A stretch of DNA of 64,000 bases. Origin: Ferdinandcohnia sp047238305. Its GTDB lineage: Bacteria; Bacillota; Bacilli; Bacillales; Bacillaceae_L. Where the stretch lies: NCBI RefSeq assembly GCF_047238305.1, contig NZ_JBDFMO010000001.1:1178001-1242000 (forward strand), written 5' to 3'. The translations under genes and the position numbers were made by a program. Below the pieces are notes generated by a model. The model worked only from the letters and a program-made list of their open reading frames with translations, was not told the DNA's origin and ran no database searches. Of the stretch, positions 1-8,186 are shown piece by piece. How positions within the stretch are numbered: the stretch's first letter is position 1; every line of letters starts with the position of its first letter.

Positions 1-2
1 TC

Positions 3-524
3 AATGCAGATGCGGGGATTGATGCAATGAAGGCAGCCGTGGATACCTTAATCATCATCCCGAATGAGAAATTATTGGAGATTGTTGATAAGCGTACGCC
101 TATGATAGAAGCATTCCGAGAAGCCGATAATGTACTTCTTCGCGGGGTTCAAGGGATTTCCGATTTAATTGCTGTCCCTGGTTTAATTAACCTGGATTTT
201 GCAGATGTAAAAACAGTTATGTCCCATAGGGGAACGGCTCTAATGGGGATTGGAATGGCAAAAGGGGACGAGCGTGCGGTTGAGGCAGCACATAAAGCAA
301 TCAATAGTCCACTTCTTGAAACATCGATAAGTGGCGCACGTGGCGTGATTTTAAATATTACAGGTGGTAGAAACTTAAGTTTATTTGAAATTCAGGAAGC
401 AGCAGATGTGATATCGTCTGCAACACACGAGGATCTCAATATGATCTTTGGATCGGTCATTAATGACAATTTAAAAGACGAAATAATTGTAACCGTCATT
501 GCTACAGGATTCACGGAAAACTAA
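3..524 (+). CDS. FtsZ paralogue, C-terminal part, lacking the C-terminal tail
   Basis: The reading frame is open at the window's left edge (first whole codon at 3), so only the C-terminal part is seen. It matches the FtsZ region from the core helix onward (AMKAAVDTLIIIPNEKLLEIVDK, then EAFREADNVL, GVQGISDLI, GLINLDFADV, INDNLKDEI and VTVIATGF). FtsZ is the tubulin-like GTPase of the division ring. Normal Bacillus FtsZ continues after VIATGF with a variable linker and a conserved terminal peptide that binds FtsA, SepF and other partners. Here the stop comes three residues later, directly before a terminator. The core is well conserved, so this looks like a tail-less paralogue rather than decay. 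Whether it stands beside the main ftsZ cannot be seen. Confidence 0.85.
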   Translation, partial: NADAGIDAMKAAVDTLIIIPNEKLLEIVDKRTPMIEAFREADNVLLRGVQGISDLIAVPGLINLDFADVKTVMSHRGTALMGIGMAKGDERAVEAAHKAINSPLLETSISGARGVILNITGGRNLSLFEIQEAADVISSATHEDLNMIFGSVINDNLKDEIIVTVIATGFTEN

Positions 525-525
525 A

Positions 526-560
526 GGAAAGAGGCACCTTTTTGAGGTGCCTCTTTCTGT
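526..560. terminator. Bidirectional terminator between convergent genes
   Basis: AAAGAGGCACC (528-538) pairs with GGTGCCTCTTT (546-556) around a short T-rich loop. It lies between the FtsZ-like gene and the convergent aldo/keto reductase and can serve both strands. Confidence 0.85.
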
Positions 561-1477
561 TATGGTAGAAGATAGCCAGCAGCTAGAAAAATGCTATACC
601 AATCTTCACGGGTTAACTGAACTTCACTTGCTTTCACGGAATCCTTTAAGCGGTTAATATTCATGGTTCCGATAATTGGCTGCATGTTGGCCGGATGACG
701 TAATAGCCATGCAATCGCAATCGTTGTATTGGATACACCGTATTTTTCAGCAATTTCATCAATTTTTTGATTTAATTCTGGGCATTTTTCATTGCCAAGA
801 AACGGACCTTCGAAATAACCATATTGGAATGGTGACCAAGGTTGAATGGTAATGTCATTTAATCGGCAAAAATCGAGCACATCTCCATCACGGTTAATGG
901 ATTGGTCAATTTGCATATTTGATGAGACGCCGTTTGCAATCATATGAGCATTTGGTATGCTTAGCTGCAATTGATTGGCAACGATTGGTTGCTTTACATA
1001 TTTTTTAAGCAATTGAATTTGCATTGGTTTTTGGTTAGATACTCCGAAATGACGAACCTTACCTGAGGATTCTAATTTGTCGAATGCTTCAGCAACCTCT
1101 TCCGGCTCAACAAGGGCATCTGGACGATGTAAAAGTAAGACATCAAGATAGTCCGTTTTGAGTCGTTTTAAGATTCCATCAACAGAATCAATGATATGCT
1201 CCTTTGAAAAATCAAACATTCCTTTTCGAATGCCGCATTTCGATTGAAGAATGATCTTTTCTCTCACGTCATCATTCATATGTATCGCATCTGCAAAGAT
1301 TTCCTCGCAAGTACCACCACCGTAGATATCAGCGTGATCAAAGAAATTTGCTCCGATATCTAATGCCGTTTGTACAAACTTTTCTGCCTCAGGCTTTTCC
1401 AGAGAGTTAATTCTCATACAGCCTACCGCAACAACAGGTACCTCTAACGAGCTAGTTCCTAGTTCTATTTTTCGCAT
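560..1477 (-). CDS. Aldo/keto reductase, YcsN/YdhF-like
   Basis: NADPH-dependent oxidoreductase of the aldo/keto reductase superfamily, 305 residues, cytoplasmic. The catalytic tetrad is visible: Asp47 (FFDHAD), Tyr52 (IYGGG), Lys80 (LQSKCG) and His117 (LLLHRPD). The FGVSNQ strand and the C-terminal cofactor stretch (PIIGTMNINRL) complete the fold. Overall it resembles the E. coli YdhF / B. subtilis YcsN subgroup, whose physiological substrate is unknown. It is a single gene, convergent with the FtsZ-like gene and separate from the DoxX gene upstream, which has its own terminator. Confidence 0.9.
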   Translation of the reverse strand: MRKIELGTSSLEVPVVAVGCMRINSLEKPEAEKFVQTALDIGANFFDHADIYGGGTCEEIFADAIHMNDDVREKIILQSKCGIRKGMFDFSKEHIIDSVDGILKRLKTDYLDVLLLHRPDALVEPEEVAEAFDKLESSGKVRHFGVSNQKPMQIQLLKKYVKQPIVANQLQLSIPNAHMIANGVSSNMQIDQSINRDGDVLDFCRLNDITIQPWSPFQYGYFEGPFLGNEKCPELNQKIDEIAEKYGVSNTTIAIAWLLRHPANMQPIIGTMNINRLKDSVKASEVQLTREDWYSIFLAAGYLLP

Positions 1478-1558
1478 CTAAGGTTTACCTCCATTTTTTG
1501 AACTATTTTACCGTTTCCCTTCTCTAGTGTACATTTTTTCAAACTGATTAGAAAGTCA

Positions 1559-1600
1559 CAAAAAAAGTGTTCCCCCTAGCGTAGGAGGAACACTTTCTTT
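1559..1600 (-). terminator. Terminator after the DoxX-type gene
   Basis: AAAGTGTTCC (1564-1573) pairs with GGAACACTTT (1587-1596). An A-run at 1559-1566 becomes the U-tract for minus-strand transcription coming from the DoxX-type gene. Confidence 0.8.
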
Positions 1601-1602
1601 CG

Positions 1603-2109
1603 TTACGCTACGTTTGTAGCTGTTTTTGTCGCTTTTTTGTCGTTAATTCGTTTTGTAAGGTAAGGTACTGCGAATCTGTCTACACCGTAGTAGTAAGTTG
1701 CAGCGCCTGCGAATAAGAGAATGATTGCTACTGTGTAAAGTGTTGGGTTAGTGCTTGTTGTACCAGCAAGTAAGAAGTTAAGGTTCATGAATGCACCTGC
1801 AAGTAATGCTGGGATGGTTGCAAAACCTACAATTAAACCGAGTCCTACTAAGAATTCGCCCCAAGGAATGAGTACGTTGAATAACTCAATGTTTGGTACG
1901 GCAAATCCTTCAAGGAATGCTGCATACCAGCCTTGTACTGCTGGGTGATCTCCACCTGCATTTGCAATGGCACCTTGGATAAAACCACCTGCATCAAATC
2001 CACCTGCTGTTATTTTATGAAAACCAGCTTCTATCCATTGAATTCCTAACCATACACGTAATACTGTCCAAATAACTGCCATTTTAGGTCCTTTTAAGAA
2101 TGTTCTCAT
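1603..2109 (-). CDS. DoxX-family membrane protein
   Basis: A 168-residue integral membrane protein with about four hydrophobic segments. The first holds the DoxX hallmark (RVWLGIQWIEAGFHKI), and later segments cover NVLIPWGEFLVGLGLIVG, IPALLAGAFMNLNFLLAG and YTVAIILLFAGAATYYYGVD. DoxX/DoxD proteins are associated with thiosulfate:quinone oxidoreductase or with redox-stress functions; the role here is not determined. AAGGGGAG precedes the ATG. The upstream region carries two palindromes at 2133-2150 and 2195-2220, so redox- or oxygen-responsive control is plausible. Confidence 0.82.
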   Translation of the reverse strand: MRTFLKGPKMAVIWTVLRVWLGIQWIEAGFHKITAGGFDAGGFIQGAIANAGGDHPAVQGWYAAFLEGFAVPNIELFNVLIPWGEFLVGLGLIVGFATIPALLAGAFMNLNFLLAGTTSTNPTLYTVAIILLFAGAATYYYGVDRFAVPYLTKRINDKKATKTATNVA

Positions 2110-2132
2110 CTTAATCTCCCCTTATAATTAAT

Positions 2133-2150
2133 TTGTGAAACTCTTCACAA
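2133..2150. promoter_or_regulatory. Rex/Crp-type palindrome upstream of the DoxX gene
   Basis: TTGTGAAACTCTTCACAA is an inverted repeat with arms TTGTGAA/TTCACAA. It fits both the Rex operator pattern (TTGTGAA-N4-TTCACAA) and the Bacillus Crp/Fnr pattern (TGTGA-N6-TCACA). It lies 24 bp upstream of the DoxX start, a position where binding would repress. Confidence 0.6.
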
Positions 2151-2194
2151 GTGGTTGTAAAAAAATATGAGTGCGTTAGCTGCCAGCTTTAGTA

Positions 2195-2220
2195 GTTAGT
2201 TTGTGAAGTTTTTCACTAAC
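2195..2220. promoter_or_regulatory. Second, imperfect palindrome upstream of the DoxX gene
   Basis: GTTAG (2195-2199) and CTAAC (2216-2220) flank TTGTGAA...TTCAC, a degenerate version of the site at 2133-2150. The centres lie about 66 bp apart, so the two could be bound cooperatively. Confidence 0.45.
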
Positions 2221-2386
2221 TTTCTACACTCTTAATATACAGCGGATTTCAGGTAAAAGCAATAGGCTTCACAAATATGACACAAATGATTTTTAGGTCT
2301 TATTTTAGTAGCTGAAACATAGGAATAAGGGGGTTGATTAATAATTATAATAGTATTCAAAGAAAATAAAATATTTTTAAAAGTGT

Positions 2387-2415
2387 TTGACTTTTGATTT
2401 TTCACATACTATAAT
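2387..2415 (+). promoter_or_regulatory. SigA-type promoter of the S-box operon
   Basis: TTGACT (2387-2392), 17 bp spacer, TATAAT (2410-2415). It stands about 44 bp upstream of the S-box aptamer. The 583 bp between the DoxX gene and the transport gene hold this promoter, two palindromes and the riboswitch. Confidence 0.85.
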
Positions 2416-2458
2416 CCTTTTATAAAGCAAAACAGAGACGTACTAATTGAATAAAGAA

Positions 2459-2610
2459 CTCTTATCCAGAGCGGTGGAGGGACATGGCCCTACGAAACCC
2501 GGCAACCTTCAAGGTAATTCTTGAAAAGGTGCTAAATCCATCAGGTATGATTACCTGAAAGATAAGAGGAGGAAAAAGCCCTCTTCTTACTGAAGGGGGC
2601 TTTTTTATCG
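2459..2610 (+). ncRNA. SAM-I (S-box) riboswitch with terminator
   Basis: The aptamer runs from 2459 to 2568. P1 is formed by CTCTTATC (2459-2466) and GATAAGAG (2561-2568). The diagnostic S-box core is present: CCAGAGCGGTGGAGGGA, CGAAACCCGGCAACC and AAGGTGCTAAATCC. The expression platform is a terminator in which AAAAAGCCC (2574-2582) pairs with GGGCTTTTTT. When S-adenosylmethionine is plentiful transcription should stop here, so the downstream operon is expected to be on under methionine/SAM limitation. Confidence 0.97.
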
Positions 2611-2692
2611 TAATGGGGATAAAAGTTTGGAGTTACATTGGTATAATCCTCAGTTTTCCGATTGGGATATTAGTAGAAAAGGAGAGGGAGAA

Positions 2693-3688
2693 ATGAAGAA
2701 ACTAAGTGCCGTTTTGATCACTGCTTTGTTATTTATCGGAATTGTAGGTTGTTCTAGTACCTCAGGTAAAGCTAGTGAAGGGAATGAAAAACCTGAGAAG
2801 ATCGTCTTGGATTATGCTTTTTACTCGCCAACAAGTCTTGTATTAAAAGAGTTTGGTTGGGCTGAAAAGGCATTCGAGGAAGAAGGAATTAAGGTTGAGT
2901 TTGTTCTTAGCCAAGGAAGCAATAAAGCACTTGAATTTTTGAATAGTGGAAGTTCAGACTTTGGTTCATCCGCAGGGGCTGCTGCTTTAATGGCTAAAGC
3001 AAATGGTGCACCGATTGAAGTTGTTTATATTTATTCAAAACCAGAGTGGACAGCATTAGTAGCAAATAAAGACTCAAAGATTCAACGTGTAAGTGACTTA
3101 AAAGGGAAAAAGGTCGCCGCAACGATTGGGACTGACCCTTATATTTTTCTATTGCGTGCCTTAAATGAGGAAGGGCTAAGTCCTTCAGATGTTGAGATTG
3201 TGAATCTGCAGCATGGAGATGGAGCAAGTGCTTTAACATCTGGTCAAGTAGATACATGGTCTGGATTAGATCCTCACATGGCAAGGGTTGAATTGGAAAC
3301 AGATGCGAAGCTTTTCTATCGCAATGCTGATTTTAATACGTATGGGACCTTAAATGTCCGTTCGGAATTTGCTGAAAAATACCCTGAATATGTTGAAAAG
3401 GTTATAGAAGTTTACGAAAAGGCTCGTACATGGGTGCTAGAAAATCCGGAGGAAGCTGCGGAAATCCTAGCAAAATCCGCAAATATTGATATTGAAGTAG
3501 CAAACAAGCAACTAAATGAACGTAATGATTTTTCTAATCCGGTGCCTGGTGAAGCACAAATTGAGGCTTTAACGGAAGCCGGTAAGGTTCTCCAAGCACA
3601 GAGTATTATCAAAAAAGACGTCGAATTAGAAAAATTGGTTCAAGAATTGATTAATCCGTCATTTGCTCAAAAAGTAATAAAGCAATAA
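2693..3688 (+). CDS. SsuA/TauA-like ABC substrate-binding lipoprotein
   Basis: Periplasmic-binding-type lipoprotein of the nitrate/sulfonate/taurine (NitT/TauT) importer family. The chosen ATG follows GGAGAGGGAG; an in-frame ATG at 2627 would add 22 unlikely residues. The 331-residue product has a lipoprotein signal ending IVGC, then a NMT1/SsuA fold (SSDFGSSAGAAALMAKANG, SDLKGKKVAATIG, SGQVDTWSGLDPHMAR). It begins an operon with permease and ATPase and is the first gene after the S-box riboswitch. This suggests uptake of a sulfur compound that can feed methionine synthesis; the exact ligand is not readable. Confidence 0.88.
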   Translation: MKKLSAVLITALLFIGIVGCSSTSGKASEGNEKPEKIVLDYAFYSPTSLVLKEFGWAEKAFEEEGIKVEFVLSQGSNKALEFLNSGSSDFGSSAGAAALMAKANGAPIEVVYIYSKPEWTALVANKDSKIQRVSDLKGKKVAATIGTDPYIFLLRALNEEGLSPSDVEIVNLQHGDGASALTSGQVDTWSGLDPHMARVELETDAKLFYRNADFNTYGTLNVRSEFAEKYPEYVEKVIEVYEKARTWVLENPEEAAEILAKSANIDIEVANKQLNERNDFSNPVPGEAQIEALTEAGKVLQAQSIIKKDVELEKLVQELINPSFAQKVIKQ

Positions 3689-3699
3689 GAGGAGGCATT

Positions 3700-4536
3700 A
3701 TGAACATAAAAGGTGGAGCGGTATCTAGACAAATAAAGGTGAAGTCGAAAACTCAGTTTGTTTTATCAGGAAATGTAAAAGTCATTCTATTTGGAAGCAT
3801 CATACCTGCCATTTTGCTTGTGGTTTGGCAGTATTTAAGCCATATCGGTGTCCTTGAAGCACATCTTATGCCTGCACCTACGGTCATCCTAGCAAAAATA
3901 TTTGAATTTGCTGGAGATGGGAGTCTTTGGGGGCACATTGGAATTACTTTATATCGAATCTTTTTTGGTTTTCTTATTGGGGTAGTAGCTGCTGTACTAT
4001 TTGGTTCATTGGTTGGCTATTTTCGAATTGCGGAAGCATTATTAGATCCAATGCTTCAAGCGTTCCGTTCGATTCCATCACTAGCATGGGTTCCCCTTTT
4101 TATTCTTTGGATGGGGATTGCTGAACCTTCAAAAATTACACTAATTGCGGTCGGAGTATTTTTTCCAGTTTATTTAAACATCGTGTCTGGCATTCAGGGT
4201 GTTGATCGAAAGTTGATTGAAGTAGGAAAAATTTATAACTTCTCTACGTTCGATTTAATTAGAAAAGTCATCTTGCCTGCATCCCTTCCATCTTTTTTAG
4301 TAGGGATTCGAAGCGGGCTAGGACTAGGATGGATGTTTGTCGTTGCGGCTGAACTAATGGGGGCTAGTCAGGGGATTGGGTATTTGCTTGTCGTTGGCCA
4401 AAACTCCTATTCTCCAGAAACGGTCATTGCTAGTATTGTGCTTTTTGCGATTCTAGGTAAAATATCGGACTCTATTTTGAAGAAAACAGAGGAAAAAACG
4501 CTTCATTGGCAGGATAGCTATGTAAAAAAGGCGTGA
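3700..4536 (+). CDS. SsuC/TauC-like ABC permease
   Basis: Membrane permease of a sulfonate-type importer, 278 residues with about six transmembrane segments and the binding-protein-dependent permease loop (VGKIYNFSTFDLIRKVILPASLPSFLVGIRSGLGLGW). GAGGAGG lies ahead of the ATG, 11 bp after the binding-protein gene. It should pair with the ATPase immediately downstream. Confidence 0.9.
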   Translation: MNIKGGAVSRQIKVKSKTQFVLSGNVKVILFGSIIPAILLVVWQYLSHIGVLEAHLMPAPTVILAKIFEFAGDGSLWGHIGITLYRIFFGFLIGVVAAVLFGSLVGYFRIAEALLDPMLQAFRSIPSLAWVPLFILWMGIAEPSKITLIAVGVFFPVYLNIVSGIQGVDRKLIEVGKIYNFSTFDLIRKVILPASLPSFLVGIRSGLGLGWMFVVAAELMGASQGIGYLLVVGQNSYSPETVIASIVLFAILGKISDSILKKTEEKTLHWQDSYVKKA

Positions 4537-4550
4537 AAGGATGAAAAAGA

Positions 4551-5264
4551 ATGCTGGCAGTTCAAAATGTTTCACGAACCTTTTCGAACGGTGCGACAGG
4601 GTTTAGAAATATCAGCTTTGAAACTAAACAAGGTGAAATCATTGGTGTTTTAGGTACGAGTGGTTGTGGAAAAAGTACCTTATTGCGGGTCTTATCTGGA
4701 TTAGATCCGGATTACACAGGTTCGGTTGAAATCAGCGGTGACAGAATCACATCTGTTCATGAAAAAGTAGGCGTTATTTTTCAGGAATCGCGTTTAATGC
4801 CATGGTTGAAAGTAATTGAAAATATTTCATTTGGTTTAAAAAATGATAGTCAAAAACTTGAAAAGGCAAAGGAATATATAAAATTAGTTGGATTATTAGG
4901 CTTTGAAAATCATTATCCAAAGGATATATCCGGCGGGATGGCACAACGAGTTTCGATTGCTCGGGCGCTTATCACAGCACCAGAAGTGTTGCTTTTAGAT
5001 GAGCCGTTTAGCGCACTTGATGCATTTACGAAAATGCAACTTCAGGATTTGTTGCTGACCATTTGGGATACATACAGATCCACGATGATATTAGTGACTC
5101 ATGATATCGATGAAGCCCTTTATTTGTGTGATCGGATTATCGTATTAAAGGGGCAGCCTGGCGAAGTCTATCAATCGATTCAAATTGATGAACCAAAGCC
5201 AAGGTCCCGTGGTGATGTAAAGCTTGCACAATTAAAGGCGGAAATATTGGAACTATTAAGTTAG
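4551..5264 (+). CDS. SsuB/TauB-like ABC ATPase
   Basis: ATP-binding subunit of the importer, 237 residues. Walker A is GTSGCGKST, the Q-loop lies in VIFQESRLMPWL, the signature is SGGMAQR, Walker B is VLLLDEPFSALD, and the switch His is in VTHDIDEAL. The length and motifs fit SsuB/TauB. The gene closes the transport part of the operon and is followed after 18 bp by an acyl-CoA synthetase. Confidence 0.92.
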   Translation: MLAVQNVSRTFSNGATGFRNISFETKQGEIIGVLGTSGCGKSTLLRVLSGLDPDYTGSVEISGDRITSVHEKVGVIFQESRLMPWLKVIENISFGLKNDSQKLEKAKEYIKLVGLLGFENHYPKDISGGMAQRVSIARALITAPEVLLLDEPFSALDAFTKMQLQDLLLTIWDTYRSTMILVTHDIDEALYLCDRIIVLKGQPGEVYQSIQIDEPKPRSRGDVKLAQLKAEILELLS

Positions 5265-5282
5265 TTAAAGGGGAGTGCAGAT

Positions 5283-6983
5283 TTGGTAACCACAAAATTA
5301 GATATCATAAAGCCTTTCGACGGAGATTATAATCTTCACAATTATGATAAGGTTCGCGAGAATTTTTCATGGGAAGAAGTTAAAAAGGAATTTAGCTGGT
5401 ATGAAACAGGGCAAGTGAATATGGCCTATGAATGCATCGATCGTCATGTAGCAGAAGGGTATGGGGACAAGATTGCCCTTCACTATATTAATGAAGAAGA
5501 GGAACAGATTTTTACATTTAAAGAGATAAAAGATAAGTCTGACCACCTAGCAACCGTATTGAAAAAGTACGGAGTGAAAAAGGGAGATATCGTCTTTATC
5601 TTTTTACCGAAAAATCCAGACATCTATATTTCGATGATTGCAGCGATTAAGGTAGGGGCTATTGCAGGTCCACTGTTTGAAGCGTTCATGGAGGATGCGG
5701 TTAAGGACAGGATTTCTGACTGCGAGGGGCGTTTTCTCATCACGGATTCTGAGTTGGTCAAAAGAGTTCCTAAACAACAATTGCCTTCGTTAGAAACGGT
5801 GTTCATTACGGAAGGACCAGAAAAGTGTGAGGGAAATGAAATCTCACTTATAGAGGTGTTAGCTGAAACTCCAAGCGAGAATCAGATAATTGAATGGCTT
5901 GACCTTGAAGATCGGCTTAATATTCATTATACGAGCGGATCAACAGGCAAACCAAAGGGGATTGTACACGCACATCGGGCCATGATTCAGCAGTACCAAA
6001 CGGGAAAATGGGTCCTTGATCTAAAGGAGGATGATGTTTATTGGTGCACAGCACACCCTGGATGGGTAACGGGGACCGTGTATGGAATCTTTGCACCTTG
6101 GCTAAATCGCGCAACAATTGTGGTCAATGGGGGGAGATTTAATGCTGATTCCTGGTATTCAACAATTGAAAAAACAGGTGTGACAGTTTGGTATAGTGCT
6201 CCCACAGCATTTAGAATGCTGAAAGCGGAAGGAAATGAAGTACTTAAAAAATATGATCTTCGTTCACTACGCCATATTTTAAGTGTAGGTGAACCGTTAA
6301 ATCCTGAGGTCATTGTTTGGGGAATTGACGCATTAGGGAAAAGAATTCATGATACGTGGTGGATGACGGAAACAGGAGCGCAGTTAATTGTCAATCTGCC
6401 ATCAGAGATTATTAAACCAGGCTCGATGGGTAGACCTATTCCTGGAATTGAAGTTGCGGTATTAGATGATGATGGAAGTTTGCTTCCTAATGGGCAGGTC
6501 GGTCATCTAGGCATCAAGGCTTCCTGGCCATCCATCATGAGAGAAGTATGGAAAAATGAAGAGAAATACCATTCCTATTTTTTAAATGGTTGGTATATAT
6601 CTGGTGACTTGGCTATTTTAGATAAGGATGGATATGTGTTCTTCCAAGGGCGAAGCGATGATATGATTAATTCATCAGGTGAACGCATCGGTCCGTTTGA
6701 GGTCGAAAGCAAGTTGATTGAACATGAAGCGGTGGCTGAAGCGGGTGTCATTGGAAAGCCTGACGCATTAAGAGGGGAAATTGTAAAGGCTTTTATTGTG
6801 TTAAAGAAAGGCTATCGTCCATCAGCAGATTTACTGGAGAATATTCGCGTATTTGTGAAACAACATCTTGCCGCTCATGCTGCACCAAGGGAAATCGAAG
6901 TGTTGGATGAACTTCCGAAAACAAAGATCAGCGGGAAAATTTTAAGAAGAGAACTAAAGGCTCGTGAACTTCAAAAACAGTAG
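5283..6983 (+). CDS. AcsA-like acyl-CoA synthetase in the S-box operon
   Basis: AMP-forming acyl-CoA synthetase, 566 residues, closest in layout to Bacillus AcsA. It shows the phosphate loop YTSGSTGKPKG, the core TWWMTETG, the hinge region GWYISGDLAILDKDGYVFFQGRSDD and the adenylating Lys in KTKISGKILRR. The Trp in the TWWMTETG motif is known to restrict acetyl-CoA synthetases to short acids, so a small carboxylic acid is the likely substrate. The start is a TTG placed 8 nt after GGGGAG; no ATG fits. Lying last in a riboswitch-controlled sulfur-uptake operon, it may activate the imported compound or a breakdown product instead of acetate. Confidence 0.85.
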   Translation: MVTTKLDIIKPFDGDYNLHNYDKVRENFSWEEVKKEFSWYETGQVNMAYECIDRHVAEGYGDKIALHYINEEEEQIFTFKEIKDKSDHLATVLKKYGVKKGDIVFIFLPKNPDIYISMIAAIKVGAIAGPLFEAFMEDAVKDRISDCEGRFLITDSELVKRVPKQQLPSLETVFITEGPEKCEGNEISLIEVLAETPSENQIIEWLDLEDRLNIHYTSGSTGKPKGIVHAHRAMIQQYQTGKWVLDLKEDDVYWCTAHPGWVTGTVYGIFAPWLNRATIVVNGGRFNADSWYSTIEKTGVTVWYSAPTAFRMLKAEGNEVLKKYDLRSLRHILSVGEPLNPEVIVWGIDALGKRIHDTWWMTETGAQLIVNLPSEIIKPGSMGRPIPGIEVAVLDDDGSLLPNGQVGHLGIKASWPSIMREVWKNEEKYHSYFLNGWYISGDLAILDKDGYVFFQGRSDDMINSSGERIGPFEVESKLIEHEAVAEAGVIGKPDALRGEIVKAFIVLKKGYRPSADLLENIRVFVKQHLAAHAAPREIEVLDELPKTKISGKILRRELKARELQKQ

Positions 6984-7054
6984 GTTTCATAAGAAAGTAC
7001 AAATGGATATTTAGCTAAAAAATGTAACCTTAAATGAAGTAGATTCGTCATATT

Positions 7055-7081
7055 AGCAGGGGTGTGTACCCTTGCTTTTTT
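7055..7081 (+). terminator. Terminator after the S-box operon
   Basis: AGCAGGGG (7055-7062) pairs with CCCTTGCT and is followed by a T-run. It ends the transporter/synthetase operon. Confidence 0.8.
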
Positions 7082-7136
7082 GTGTAAAGGAACTTTAGCC
7101 AGTCCTAAAGTTTTTACGCCAGTAGGATACAAATGC

Positions 7137-7142
7137 TATAAT
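7137..7142 (+). promoter_or_regulatory. -10 element of the NRDE gene
   Basis: A consensus TATAAT lies 24 bp upstream of the NRDE start codon, after the preceding terminator. The -35 region is weak (TTTACG at 7113-7118, 18 bp spacer). Confidence 0.5.
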
Positions 7143-7166
7143 TTGTAAAAAAGGGCGGTGGCTAGA

Positions 7167-7922
7167 ATGTGTTTAATTTTGTTCGCCTATCAAGCACATC
7201 CGGTCTATAAGTTAATTGTTGCGGCAAACCGGGATGAGTTTCTACAGCGACCAACAGCTCCGATTCACTTCTGGGAGGATGAGCCTACTCTATTGGCTGG
7301 AAGAGACCTTGAGAAAATGGGAACCTGGATGGGGGTAACTACATTTGGTCGTTTTGCTGCCTTAACAAACTATCGCGACCCAAATGAGATGTTAGAAGGC
7401 AAACAATCGAGAGGGAAACTCGTAAAAGATGCGCTTACCTTCAATGGAGCCATTGCAGAATATATGAAGCAGCTAGAGAAGACGAACTCTCAGTATCCGG
7501 GATATAATCTATTAGTGGGTGAAATGGATAACCTCTATTATTATTCGAATGTTGGAAAGAGCATTGAAAAAGTAAAACCAGGTATCCATGGACTGAGTAA
7601 CCATTTGCTCGATACAAACTGGCCGAAAGTGAAAAAAGGAAAAGAAGGGCTTTCTACCATTATAAAGGGAGACAATTTAGTGGAGAACCTATTAGAATTA
7701 CTTCAAAACACGGATCGTCCACATGATCATTTTCTCCCTAAAACAGGCGTGTCACTCGAGTGGGAACGAATTCTTTCTTCATTATTTATTCAAACAAATG
7801 GGTATGGGACGAGAAGCTCTACCGTATTATTAATGTCGGATAAAGAAATTCAATATGTGGAACGAACTTATTCTGGCCCAGGAACAACTGATCAAACATT
7901 CTGCTTTCCGATTCAGGCATAA
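7167..7922 (+). CDS. NRDE/TANGO2-family protein
   Basis: A 251-residue cytoplasmic protein of the NRDE (TANGO2 homologue) family. The name-giving motif is AANRDEF near residue 23, with the family opening MCLILFAY. The ATG at 7167 gives the conserved Met-Cys start and lies behind AAGGGCGGTGG; a GTG at 7158 would add three residues and disturb that start. Cys2 is conserved in the family and may become N-terminal after methionine removal, as in N-terminal nucleophile hydrolases. Bacterial function is unsettled, with haem or lipid trafficking suggested for relatives. Monocistronic. Confidence 0.88.
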   Translation: MCLILFAYQAHPVYKLIVAANRDEFLQRPTAPIHFWEDEPTLLAGRDLEKMGTWMGVTTFGRFAALTNYRDPNEMLEGKQSRGKLVKDALTFNGAIAEYMKQLEKTNSQYPGYNLLVGEMDNLYYYSNVGKSIEKVKPGIHGLSNHLLDTNWPKVKKGKEGLSTIIKGDNLVENLLELLQNTDRPHDHFLPKTGVSLEWERILSSLFIQTNGYGTRSSTVLLMSDKEIQYVERTYSGPGTTDQTFCFPIQA

Positions 7923-7946
7923 AAGAGTGACACCACAGAATTAGTA

Positions 7947-8112
7947 TATAATAGAACAAAGATGACAAATCTACTAAAAATGGGGAAAAGCGTCGAAAAA
8001 GGGGATTAGAGTACGAAAATATCTATACTGTACTCTATTTTTTGTTTTTAATTTTTCAATTGTTACAGCTTAATAACAAGCGGGATAAAGGTGTATTTCA
8101 TCTTGAAACACC
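7947..8112 (+). other. Structured leader region upstream of the ATP-grasp gene
   Basis: The 264 bp between the NRDE gene and the ATP-grasp gene hold a TATAAT (7947-7952), a terminator-like hairpin (8007-8050), the inverted repeat TTGTTA/TAACAA (8060-8065/8074-8079) and a second hairpin, GGTGTATTTC (8090-8099) with GAAACACC (8105-8112), which lacks a T-run. No known riboswitch was recognised. Confidence 0.45.
8007..8050 (+). terminator. Terminator or attenuator before the ATP-grasp operon
   Basis: TAGAGTAC (8007-8014) pairs with GTACTCTA (8030-8037), followed by a long T-rich tract. It may simply end the NRDE transcript. Since a TATAAT lies upstream at 7947, it could also attenuate the next operon. 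Confidence 0.7.
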
Positions 8113-8186
8113 CCTTATTCTGTGTCAATATTGTAATATTAGACAAAGAGTCAAATTAGGAAGCAAATCAAGGAGTCTGGTAACGA

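Noticed and set aside
2627..2692. Upstream ATG extending the SsuA-like protein by 22 residues
   Set aside because: It would bury the lipoprotein signal; a good ribosome-binding site precedes the ATG at 2693.
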